From Stictocephala bisonia (taxonomy: Eukaryota; Arthropoda; Insecta; Hemiptera; Membracidae), in the NCBI GenBank assembly GCA_035578905.1, contig JAQJVL010000665.1, forward strand, positions 393,191-457,190: a stretch of 64,000 nt of DNA, read 5' to 3'. This document shows positions 34,841 to 45,930 of this stretch, piece after piece (the first letter of the stretch is position 1; each line of letters begins with the position of its first letter). A model generated the notes under the pieces. The model was not told the DNA's origin. It ran no database searches and worked only from the letters and a program-made list of their open reading frames with translations. The position numbers and the translations under genes were made by a program.

Positions 34841-36857
34841 ATTGTTGGTAATTATTTATGTTGTCTATTGATGTTTACGTGGTTGTGTGCATATGTATAA
34901 AACATTTTAGTTTACAAATCATAAAACTCGTGTTATTGATCACTCTGTGGTATATTTTGTTATCTGCTCCGGTGGGTGACTTGGATGTCAGAGAATACCT
35001 ATAGTTGAGTATTTGTAATCAGAACTCTCCTCATAATGTACCCATTTCTTTTAGTGAAAATACCACCTTGAAACGCCACTTCTCATACATTAATGTAACT
35101 ATTTAATATTATAGAAAATATATTTTACTTTATTGTAATGATAGTAATGGTTTGATGTCTCACAAAATAACACTATGATTGCCCTACCCAGTAAACTGGG
35201 GATTCTATATAAAGGTGCTGAGGAAGGTGAGGATAGCTTGTGGAGTAGATAACTCGATACTGCTGATGTAGTGAGGTATAATGTATCCAAGCCCTTGTTA
35301 CCAAATCCACAGCAAGTTTTCAGTTACTTTAAATAAGGACATTTTTCCTCAAGGGTTTTTACACGTATTGTTAGTAGTATATTGTATTTTAGTCATGTAC
35401 ATTGTTTATTAATCGTTTTTAACGAGACAGGAATTGTTTTTCACACTTAGATAGCTAATAAATGGCTGTCATAATGTCTTACATATATATCCATGCAGAA
35501 TGGCTGAGTAAATATTTATCTTTAAATAAACCTATAGTTCAACCTATAGGTACTAACACAATTCAATAGTCAAATGACCATAATTAGGGATAGATATCAC
35601 ATAAACATAGTTTGTCAGGTTAAGTTTTGTAAATAGGAATCTAAATTTTTACTGTTTTACTTCCCACTGGTCAATTTCACCAGTAACTGAGCTCTCAATT
35701 CTACAACATCCCGAACTCTAAACAAGCAACACTCAAACTAGCTCAAATTAGTGAGTTTAGGCATTAAATCAAGAGTTGCACATGCATTTTTCAGCACTCA
35801 AGGACATTTCAGTAATCATTATAAAAAACCGAGTTTGTTAAGCTTATTTCCCATGACAGCAAACCTAACAAGTTACGTTATCACATACTCCAAAGTTAAG
35901 AAAACAAACTAATCTTTTTAGTAAAGAGTATAGTTCGGAATTTTTCAACCATTAGTTTCCACGGGACCATTGTGGCCATGAAGCACAGTCGTAGTGCAAT
36001 TAACTGTCAAAGTTAGTAAATTCAGTTGTATACGTGACTCCATTACGTCTAGATTCAGAAACTTTCTCACCAACAATGGGAAGAACATCCAGACAGACTC
36101 GATCATACTTCCGGTATCCATTCCAAACAACAGTGGCAGGGCGAGTTATAACCAATGATTTATTGAGTGGTAATTACGGTGCTTGTCTTTAAATACTTCC
36201 ACTTTACGAAACCCAAGCTCCTATTATCTTTGATACAATTTAGAAAATATGTTAAGAAAAGATCAACTTGGAGTCTTTAAAAAAGCAAATACATTATTAT
36301 GACTATACGTTCTTTTCCCATGTCATAATAGTGATGGATTAGTTTTACGTGAGTTTCTGAGGTTCAGATTCCATCTTTGGTTTACCATAGTACTAACTCA
36401 ATACACTATAGAGGAACCAAATTACTTCTTGAAAGAGTAATATCTTGAGATATTTTAGTATCATCAGCATAAATTTGAATTTCGAGTCTTATACAGATGT
36501 TATATTATTAATAAATAACAAGAAAATTAAAGTCCTTAATTATATCTTTGAGGTACTCATGAATTGGTAGCTAAACGTCGATTAGGATCAATACAAATAT
36601 AAATAAAAATAGTTTTTTATATCCTTAGTCTGTTACTAAAAACTGTTCATAAATGTCCTTCTACACTTGAAAGAAGTAAAAAATAATAAATTTAATGCAA
36701 TATTAGTTATGGAAAGAGTCATTAAATTTTCTTGGTAGAATGGTGTCGGGTATCGTTTACTGTATATTCAAGAGAGAGTGAAGTTTTAAGGACTCGCTCG
36801 TTGGTCGTAAATGCCTACGTAAGGATGCTCGTAACACGCCGAGAGGGTGGAAGGCAC
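34841..36857. other. AT-rich DNA, no complete gene seen
   Basis: Mostly unique AT-rich DNA. The only part with any coding look is 35955-36150 (separate entry). The minus frame at 35099-35290 has no motif. Confidence 0.4.
35992..36150 (-). CDS. Possible exon or gene fragment, unknown function
   Basis: On the minus strand one frame reads ITRPATVVWNGYRKYDRVCL and continues for about 30 residues (...GVTYTTEFTNFD) to a stop near 36005. Another frame is also open over the same bases. The peptide is less biased than the chance frames around it and the stretch is GC-richer. I do not recognise a family, and I see no clear splice sites or start. It could be a decayed exon or transposon piece. Confidence 0.2.
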
Positions 36858-36972
36858 ATTATTTCAACCCTCTTTATACATTAAGGCATTTATGTCACTC
36901 AGCTATTAAAATATATTAGCGTTGTCAAGAATTATTGACGTTTGCATGTATTACATTAACACAATGAGTAGT
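36858..36972. repeat. 115-bp direct repeat, copy 1
   Basis: Begins ATTATTTCAACCCTCTTTAT and ends ACACAATGAGTAGT. It matches 38278-38392 with about three differences over 115 bp, including TTACATTAAC against TTACAGGAAC. Sequence outside the match is unrelated on both sides. The ends are not TG...CA and no target duplication is seen, so LTRs of a miniature retroelement are unlikely. Confidence 0.9.
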
Positions 36973-38277
36973 AATTTTGTAGCTTTTTATATATAAAATT
37001 TGTTTCCTCGGTTTATTCAATAACCACAAAAACTTTGACATAGAAAACCAGCCACACTTACATGAATGGTGGTAATGATAATTGTAGACTATTCTAAATT
37101 AACCTTAGTAATATACAGACGTTAATAGGTAATATAAATAGATATTAAAACGATGAATTATTCCATTAGGTCTTCCACTGAGTCATTTTCTGTTACAGAA
37201 ATGGAAAAATTACAATTATGTGAAAAGTAAAATCTTAACAAGGATAGTGATTAGCAAATTATTTTTTCAACCTACTGACCAAAGTATCCCAATACACATG
37301 TCCATAGTTCATTCACCCACATAAAATTCTTTATAGCTATTCTCAACAAAAACCCAATTAGTTTCCTTTGTTTACAGTACGTGTGAACTTACATAAAGAA
37401 GTATGGAAAGCTTTTCGCAAATCCAAGACATATAAATCTTAAACTGCCTTACACATCACGACATCTCACGATATTTTTGCTCTTTCTTGGCAGAGTTGTG
37501 ACAACTGAGATAACTGTTGGTACCAATATTTACCATGAGTAATCAGGTCCTGAGACCACTCTTGTATACTAGGTGAGTGAGAAGAGGTGATTGGGCCTCA
37601 GCCCTATCACCTGCTGAATCCTAAACTACAGCAGGCTCTACGAATTGTTCTACTATTACTGAAACGCGAACAGGTTAACCTGTTTTCTTTTCCAATACAC
37701 GTTATTGTATTTCTAAACTTGTCTTTCAATTTCTATGTAATAATATATTCTAAATATTAACTAAAAACCATAAGTTTTATTATTGTGATAGTCATAATTG
37801 GTAGGCTAAGTTTATTATTATAGTAGCTTATTATAGTATATGAATATTATTTTATTTTACATATGAAAAACTAAAAATAGGTTTTATTTGTTTTTTCTGA
37901 TTCTCCCCATTGGAATAGCAGTTGTTAGCAATTGTTTCCCTAATATTGATAGTAAAATATAGAAAAGCAATACTGTACTGCAATTGAATCATTTTGCATT
38001 AATAAGTTTTAAAAAAAGTATAACTAAGAACTGTGTTATCAATTAGTTTACATATGTATCCCAAATCTTCGGTAGAACGTTATTGATATATTTAAGTCTC
38101 ACTATTATAGCGTAAAATAAATTGAAATATATAGAGTGTATTGTTTTGGTTATAAAATCACCAAACTTTCGTTATATTTCTAATCAAATCTTGCATGGAT
38201 AATATTTAATAACTAACTACGATCTGTTTCAGTAATCAGTTATTTTCCAACTGTAACAGACTGATTACTTATTATAT
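36973..38277. other. AT-rich DNA between two direct repeats
   Basis: No gene recognised. Contains the paired hairpins at 37585-37635. Confidence 0.5.
37585..37635. repeat. Two consecutive hairpins
   Basis: AGGTGATTGGGC - CTCA - GCCCTATCACCT pairs along its whole length with one T-T mismatch (37585-37612). Directly overlapping, CCTGCTG (37610-37616) pairs with CAGCAGG (37629-37635) across a 12-nt loop. This is GC-rich compared with its surroundings. It may be a structured RNA remnant or a transposon end; nothing nearby decides. Confidence 0.6.
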
Positions 38278-38392
38278 ATTATTTCAACCCTCTTTATACA
38301 TTAAGGTATTTATGTCACTCAGCTATTAAAATATATTAGCGTTGTCAAGAATTATTGACGTTTGCATGTATTACAGGAACACAATGAGTAGT
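38278..38392. repeat. 115-bp direct repeat, copy 2
   Basis: Partner of 36858-36972, same orientation, 1420 bp away. High identity implies a recent copy event by an unknown mechanism. Confidence 0.9.
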
Positions 38393-38495
38393 TCCTCATT
38401 GTCACGCAGCATAACTTCAGTTTGTAAAGTAACAAAATTGATACCAGATTGATTTTTTATTGATCAGCTTATTTTACTCGTACATGGGTTAATAT

Positions 38496-39040
38496 CACAC
38501 CCGTCCGTCCACCCATACACGTACAGTGGTGATGACCCACCCATCCACCCATACAAGTACAGTGGTGATGACCCACCCACCCACCCATACACGTACAGTG
38601 ATGATGACCCACCCAACCACCCATACACGTCCAGTGGTGATGACCCACCCACCCACCCATACAAGTACAGTGGTGATGTATACAGACAATGTTCAATACC
38701 ACTATACGTGTAAGGGTGGGCGGGTGGGTCAATACCACTGTAGGCCTACTTGTGTTTTAATACCATTGTACTGTACGGGTGGGCAGGTGGGTTAATACGG
38801 TCAGTACTACTGAGCCTGTATGGGTGGGCGGGTGGGTCACTATATTGTACGTGTATGGGTGGGTGGGTGACTATAGTACATGTACGGGTATGCGGATAAG
38901 TCACAACCACTGTACGCGTATGTCCAATGAATACATAAGACCAAGACTGCCGGCGCAGAAATTATGTCCAACTGAGTTTGAAGATTAGCATAGAGAGACC
39001 ACGGTACATGTATGAGTGGACGAGTGGGTCAGTACCACTC
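38496..39040. repeat. G-quadruplex minisatellite, locus 1, with strand switch
   Basis: The left part (38500-38675) has about 36-bp units reading CCCACCCACCCATACACGTA CAGTGGTGATGA. The right part (38700-39040) carries the same units inverted (CGTGTA..GGGTGGGCGGGTGGGTCAAT). Perfect G3N1G3N1G3N1G3 motifs lie on the minus strand at 38572-38586 and 38644-38658 and on the plus strand at 38714-38728 and 38822-38836. The polarity change is near 38675-38710. Short frames across it (CMGGWVGHHH type repeats) are by-products. A GC-rich nonrepeat piece, CGTATGTCCAATGAATACAT to GAGTTTGAAG (about 38917-38984), is embedded. Confidence 0.92.
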
Positions 39041-39739
39041 TAGTTTACCTATATTAATGTGTTATAGGTAAAGTAAATATAACAAGCTCCATTATAATTC
39101 TGATTTTAATCAGAGCTTGTTGGAAACGGATGAAAGAGTAAAATAATGAATGTAGAAGAACAAACCACAAAATATTCCGACCAACAAAACCACATCACCA
39201 ACTAAAACCAACAATTTATAAGATTTTTATTTCAAATTTATATTTAGTTCTTCTTAATACATGGCGAATACTAAAAGAATCCTGGTTTCTGTTGTTTATA
39301 TAAAAAATTCTCATATTAACTTACTTTGACAATTCAGAAGTATAAAAATACTTAGGCCTATTAGCATAACAAATAGTTTTACAGGTTCTATCGATATCAA
39401 TGAACAATGTTTACTACTTTACGTAATCTAAAATTACCTGAAATATATTAAAGTTATACCCGTACTCTGAATATATATTAGGTATTCAGATGTTAAAAAA
39501 GAAAAAAGGAGACCTTTTTATATTTACAAATTATTATTACTTTCAATTAATTGTGCTATTCTCCAGATAGATATATGAAAGATAAATTACGAAATACCGC
39601 TGCTGTCAAAAAACTGGAACGTGAGATAAATTAAAAGAGATACTTTTGTCGTCAATGATTTCGAAGCGATAGGGTTTAAATAATCATTAAGTCTAGTTTA
39701 TATTAATACTATTTACATTTACTCATTGTAGAAACTTCA
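39041..39739. other. AT-rich DNA, no gene seen
   Basis: Unique sequence; ACAAGCTCCATTATAATTCTGATTTTAATCAGAGCTTGT-type inverted repeat at about 39081-39120 (ACAAGCTC left, GAGCTTGT right). No coding feature. Confidence 0.45.
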
Positions 39740-42700
39740 TTAATTTTGATGGGTTATTTAACCTTCTGTTCCATTGTTCCTCGGATATGTATTGTAGAAT
39801 TCTTCGTCTAATTCTAATAAATATCGACACTAACTCAGTGTAGAGATTAGATTTCATTATATAGGTTATATTACCTTGTGTTTCATTGTTTGTTGGATAT
39901 TGCTTGAAGAATTGCTCGTCGTATACGAATAACTATTGACACTAACTCAGTGTAAAGACTTCATTTTATTAGATAGGTTATATTACCTTGTGTTTCACTG
40001 TTTGTTGGATATTGCTTGAAGAATTGCTCGTCGTATACGAATAACTATTGACACTAACTCAGTGTACAGATTTTATTTCATTAGATAGGTTATATTAAGT
40101 TGTGTTTCATTGTTCGTCAGATATTGCTTGTAGAATCGCTCGTCGTATATGGATAACTATTAACACTTACTCAGTGTAAAAACTTCATTTCATTAGATAG
40201 GTTATATAACCTTGTGTTTCACTGTTCGTCAGATATTGCTTGTGGAATCACTCGTCGTATATGGATAACTATTAACACTTACTCAGTGTAAAAACTTCAT
40301 TTCATTAGATAGGTTATATAACCTTGTGTTTCACTGTTCGTCAGATATTGCTTGTGGAATCACTCGTCGTATACGGATAACTATTGACACTTACTCAGTG
40401 TAAAGACTTCATTTCAGTAGATAGGTTATATTACCTTGTGTTTCATTGTTCGTCAGATATTGCTTGTAGAATCGCTCGTCGTATATGGATAACTATTAAC
40501 ACTTACTCAGTGTAAAAACTTCATTTCATTAGATAGGTTATATAACCTTGTGTTTCACTGTTCGTCAGATATTGCTTGTGGAATCACTCGTCGTATACGG
40601 ATAACTATTGACACTTACTCAGTGTAAAAACTTCATTTCAGTAGATAGGTTATATTACCTTGTGTTTCATTGTTCGTCAGATATTGCTTGTAGAATCGCT
40701 CGTCGTATATGGATAACTATTAACACTTACTCAGTGTAAAAACTTCATTTCATTAGATAGGTTATATAACCTTGTGTTTCACTGTTCGTCAGATATTGCT
40801 TGTGGAATCACTCGTCGTATACGGATAACTATTGACACTTACTCAGTGTAAAAACTTCATTTCATTAGATAGGTTATATAACCTTGTGTTTCACTGTTCG
40901 TCAGATATTGCTTGTGGAATCACTCGTCGTATACGGATAACTATTGACACTTACTTAGTGTAAAAACTTCATTTCATTAGATAGGTTATATAACCTTGTG
41001 TTTCACTGTTCGTCAGATATTGCTTGTGGAATCACTCGTCGTATACGGATAACTATTGACACTTACTCAGTGTAAAGACTTCATTTCATTAGATAGGTTA
41101 TATAACCTTGTGTTTCACTGTTCGTCAGATATTGCTTGTGGAATCACTCGTCGTATACGGATAACTATTGACACTTACTCAGTGTAAAGACTTCATTTCA
41201 TTAGATAGGTTATATAACCTTGTGTTTCACTGTTCGTCAGATATTGCTTGTAGAATCGCTCGTTGTATATGGATAACTATTAACACTTACTCAGTGTAAG
41301 GACTTCATTTCAGTAGATAGGTTATATTACCTTGAGTTTCATTGTTCGTCAGGTATTGCTTGTAGAATCGCTCGTCGTATACGGATAACTATTGACACTT
41401 ACTCAGTGTAAAGACTTCATTTCAGTAGATAGGTTATATTACCTTGTGTTTCATTGTTCGTCAGATATTGCTTGTAGAATCGCTCGTCGTATATGGATAA
41501 CTATTAACACTTACTCAGTGTAGAGACTTCATTTCAGTAGATAGGTTATATTACCTTGTGTTTCATTGTTCGTCAGATATTGCTTGTAGAATCGCTCGTC
41601 GTATATGGATAACTATTGACACTTACTCAGTGTAAAGACTTCATTTCAGTAGATAGGTTATATAACCTTGTGTTTCACTGTTCGTCAGATATTGCTTGTG
41701 GAATCACTCGTCGTATATGGATAACTATTAACACTTACTCAGTGTAAAGACTTCATTTCATTAGATAGGTTATATAACCTTGTGTTTCACTGTTCGTCAG
41801 ATATTGCTTGTAGAATCGCTCGTCGTATATCGATAACTATTAACACTTACTCAGTGTAAAGACTTCATTTCATTAGATAGGTTATATAACCTTGTGTTTC
41901 ACTGTTCGTCAGATATTGCTTGTGGAATCACTCGTCGTATATGGATAACTATTAACACTTACTCAGTGTAAAGACTTCATTTCATTAGATAGGTTATATA
42001 ACCTTGTGTTTCACTGTTCGTCAGATATTGCTTGTGGAATCACTCGTCGTATATGGATAACTATTGACACTTACTCAGTGTAAAGACTTCATTTCAGTAG
42101 ATAGGTTATATTACCTTGTTTTTCATTGTTCGTCAGATATTGCTTGTAGAATCGCTCGTCGTATATGGATAACTATTAACACTTACTCAGTGTAAAAACT
42201 TCATTTCAGTAGATAGGTTATATTACCTTGTGTTTCACTGTTCGTCAGATATTGCTTGTAGAATCGCTCGTCGTATATGGATAACTATTAACACTTACTC
42301 AGTGTAAAGACTTCATTTCAGTAGATAGGTTATATTACCTTGTGTTTCATTGTTCGTCAGATATTGCTTGTAGAATCGCTCGTCGTATATGGATAACTAT
42401 TAACACTTACTCAGTGTAAAAACTTCATTTCAGTAGATAGGTTATATAACCTTGTGTTTCATTGTTCGTCAGATATTGCTTGTAGAATCGCTCGTCGTAT
42501 ATGGATAACTATTAACACTTACTCAGTGTAAAAACTTCATTTCATTAGATAGGTTATATAACCTTGTGTTTCACTGTTCGTCAGATATTGCTTGTGGAAT
42601 CACTCGTCGTATATGGATAACTATTGACACTTACTCAGTGTAAAGACTTCATTTCATTAGATAGGTTATATTACCTTGTGTTTCATTGTTTGTTGGATAG

Positions 42701-42900
42701 TTCTTGTGGAATTTCTTGGCGTATACTATTAACTATCGACATTTACTCACAATGGAAACTTTGTTTCATTTGATATTTTAGATTAACTTCTGTTTCGCTG
42801 CTCTCCGGATATTGTTTGAGGATTTATTCTTCGTATAGTAAGAAGTATTTGGCTGGTTGATCTTTAAAATAAATACTTCATTTCATTGGAGAGGCTAATT
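39740..42900. repeat. 112-bp satellite, ~27 copies, degenerate at both ends
   Basis: The unit runs AGATAGGTTATATTACCTTG - TGTTTCAYTGTTCGTCAGAT - ATTGCTTGTRGAATCRCTCG - TCGTATAYGGATAACTATTR - ACACTTACTCAGTGTAAAGA - CTTCATTTCA. The period is 112 bp (for example GGTTAT at 40200, 40312 and 40424). Two linked variant sets are mixed: TGTAGAATCGCTCG..TATATGG..ATTAAC and TGTGGAATCACTCG..TATACGG..ATTGAC. Each unit carries the inverted repeat ACACT TACTC AGTGT. The first two to three and last two to three copies are progressively diverged, the classic picture of homogenisation in the array centre. Confidence 0.95.
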
Positions 42901-45189
42901 AAACTGTCATAACTGTTAGGATATTATTGGAGGCATTGCTCTTTAATGATTGAATAAAGTTAACATATCGACAACCTAGAAAAATCATTTCATTAAAAAG
43001 CATGCATTTAATTTAGTTTAATTGCTCTATGGATAATAATTTTGTTTTACTTTTGTTTGTCATTGTTTTTAGGCTATGAAACATCACTAGTTTAGAAATT
43101 CGATTTTAGTTTTGGGTTCGATGTGTTTGGGATATTACATTCTTAATTAGCATATTAACTCTTGGTAGAAGCTACTACTACTAAACGTTATAGTACACTA
43201 TTCTAAGTTTTGTTATTTTTCCCAAAGTTTTTGGAAAAAGTTCATGTTTTGTAGTCCAAAGAAAATTGGTCCTCTTTTCAAAATATTGAATTAAATAATC
43301 ACGTTAATGTCAAATATCAATACCAAACATTATGGTTTTTATTTTTCTAAGTATTATTTGGATTCTAATATAAAAATTTTTGCTTAACAAGTACGATGTT
43401 TTAGAATATAATTATATCTCCAATACTTTTGGAGTTGTTAGTTGGAATTCTCTTTTTTACCCAGGATGCGTAAACGAAAGATCAGTGTTAATACTATTTT
43501 CATTGAAGCCACATAATTAATCCATTCACTAAAAATTAGGTTGAATTTTAATCAGGCAATAAAAAGATATTTTTGTTTTGTTATCAACGGAAAATCAGCC
43601 AAAAGTAATAATAACTAGGGCAGTAAGTAATGATGAAATCATTGTCATGGCACTTCAATCTAGAAGTATTTCAGTTATGGATATTTATCTACCAGATGCT
43701 AGGGACCAGATAAATAGACTCAAGTTGTAAAGTCCTCTGACTCAGATAAAAAATAATGTGACTATGGTCGGAAACAATTCCAAGGAAGGTTTCGATGGCA
43801 ACATTTTACTCAATCAATAACACCCATAAAATGAAACGCTTTGTGATAAAATTCAGTATTTTATATACGGGTTATTTCAAATACATACAATAACGAAAGT
43901 CTTAGTCTATTTTTCATTCATATCTTAGTCTAAGATTACTTTCCCACATGGCAAACGCATATGTGTTAAATTAATTTTAAAATAATTCAAATCTTTCACG
44001 GAAATATATTAACAGTATTCAAATTCAAAGGTATATAAAAGCTAAAATATAAAAAATAAAACAAATACTTTCAGCAATTAATGACAGCTCTTTTCATTTT
44101 ATCAATTAAAATTACCAAAAACAGAGTAAATCTTAGGAAAATTATGCTAGATTCAGAATGATCCTAAAAATGATAAAATTGTACTTTCTTTGACATCTAT
44201 TACAGTGTTTTATAAGACCAGAGGGAATTTAAAAACACATAAGTTCAATTTAAATGTGTTAATTAAGTTCTAAACTAAATAAAAATAAATGTACTACACT
44301 TTTTCAATTATTATCCAAAACACTGTGTTGAATAATAAATTTGTACCCAAAACGTGAGTATAAATAATATTTATAAGTATAATCAGAATCATAAAAGTGG
44401 TGAGTAAAAAACACAATTAAAAATAATGACGCTCTAATGACGTACATTTAACCTACATAAACAAATTTAACACAGGAAAAATCAATTATTATGTTTATAA
44501 CGTTATACATAAAAGAATAAACAAAAAAAGTATGGTGAGTTATGAAACTAATTTCAAAAGTAAAGCACTTTAGAATATTACTTACCCATTTTTAAGGGAC
44601 AGAATTATTCATAAAATTAGCACAAAATATTGTACAAACTATTACTCAAGTTTGCGATCCCAGTACATGAAAACAGAATATAGTTTCTGAAAACATAAAA
44701 ACTTCAGCTTTACATATATTACACTTGTTTTTAGCAACAACACATGGAACACACTTAAAAATTCTAGTGGGGTAATTTTAGCATCTCACCTTTGATGAAC
44801 TGCTGGAACTGATTTTTTATGTTAGAGTCAGTTTTTATTACATTGACCTTCTCTCTTATGTCAATGTAGTACATGCTGGTGGAAACCCAGCATATGCTGC
44901 AATTGCATGACTTAAGATCAAAATTAGAAGATTTTGTCTAAGACAATTACCACCCTCTTGTAGAGAGAGGTGCCGTGTTCATGGTTGGGATTAACTTTCC
45001 CTTTTTTGCTACTTATAATTGCATAGTTCATGTCTGCATGATTTTTTGGGGATAGAAATTCTGCTAATTGTATTTTATTAGTTATGCATGACTACTCTTA
45101 GGCCTTCCATTCTGTTAGTCATAATTGCTGCCAACCAAACTAAGCCAATGAGGTGATAAACTGGCAAAGACTTCAATGAGAGATTCAGG
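42901..45189. other. AT-rich DNA, no gene seen
   Basis: Unique AT-rich sequence; no frames of note. ATTACATTGACCTTCTCTCT ATGTCAATGTAGTACAT near 44836-44872 forms a small inverted repeat (TACATTGAC/GTCAATGTA). Confidence 0.5.
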
Positions 45190-45283
45190 TCATAAGCCCT
45201 TTAATAAAACCAATAGTTATTCCTCAAGGAAGTTGCCTGCAGCCTATTTTGTTTATCCTGTATATAGCTAACTTAAATATATA
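45190..45283 (+). pseudogene. Non-LTR reverse transcriptase scrap (palm motif)
   Basis: In one plus frame the stretch from 45189 reads VISPLIKPIVIPQGSCLQPI and then LFILYIANLN before a stop. This matches the well-known non-LTR RT segment G-V-P-Q-G-S-V-L-G-P-x-L-F-x-x-Y-I-N-D-L, with Q-G-S, P and L-F-I-L-Y-I all present. Upstream codons are interrupted by a stop, and no YADD box follows because a different repeat begins at about 45284. The fragment is about 30 codons. It is related only at family level to the element at 54.7-58.1 kb (which reads GVVQGSTLGPLLFLIYINNL). Confidence 0.75.
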
Positions 45284-45930
45284 GCTCTATCAGGTGGCGC
45301 AGTGCTGTAACCCAGCTACATGGGGACAAAGTGTTTGGGAGATTGTAGGCGATAGGTTGGATGCTCGGTACACTTAATACCGACATGGCGTCCACTCAGT
45401 GGTTGCTATCGGCGTGGACACTACTAGAGAAGTCTGGGGTGTCCATGTTGGGTGGTAATCATTGTGCGGATGTTGTGTGGGGGAGACAACTGAGAATCAG
45501 GCTTGTCAATTAGCTGAAAATCAAATCAGCACTACATGGTTCGGATTCCACGTAAAGCTGTAGGTCCTTTAGTTGCCCTGACTGCTGGGCTATGCCCTTT
45601 CTGAGGAACAGTTGATCTCAGTTAGTAACCAGACTACACTCATCCACACTCATCCTACACTCATATAATCATTCATGTTCACCTTAAAATACCAATAACG
45701 TTGTGTCGGCGTCTCATATCTAAAAATGTAAGAACATATATAGCAATGAGTATGCGGCATATGATTTCCAGATACAATTATAAACTAGAATTTCATAAAA
45801 TGCAATAGAGAATCTAAACTTAGATTTAAAGAAAATAAAGTCGTGGTCAAATTAATATGGTGTCAATATGAGGTTAAGTGTAAGAGAGGACCTAATGGTC
45901 CTAACTTTGCCTCAGAAAATAAAACGTTTT
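45284..45930 (+). mobile_element. Interspersed repeat with SINE/LINE-like 3' tail
   Basis: A GC-richer block begins CAGGTGGCGCAGTGCTGTAA C and contains ATGGTTCGGATTCCACGTAA, similar to a Pol III B box. About 300 bp on, AGGTTAAGTGTAAGAGAGGA CCTAATGGTCCTAACTTTGC (45871-45910) forms a small hairpin (AGGACC/GGTCCT) followed by an AATAAA and an A/T-rich end. The same tail closes the SINE-like fragment at 34.7 kb. The direct abutment to the RT scrap at 45283 may mean a nested insertion. No protein is encoded. Confidence 0.45.

Noticed and set aside
36858..38392. LTRs of a miniature retrotransposon (TRIM)
   Set aside because: The repeats do not begin TG and end CA, no primer-binding site or polypurine tract was found, and no target duplication flanks them.
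38464..38988. Histidine/glycine- or proline/threonine-rich small proteins across the G4 minisatellite
   Set aside because: They occur in several overlapping frames at once, as expected for a repeat.
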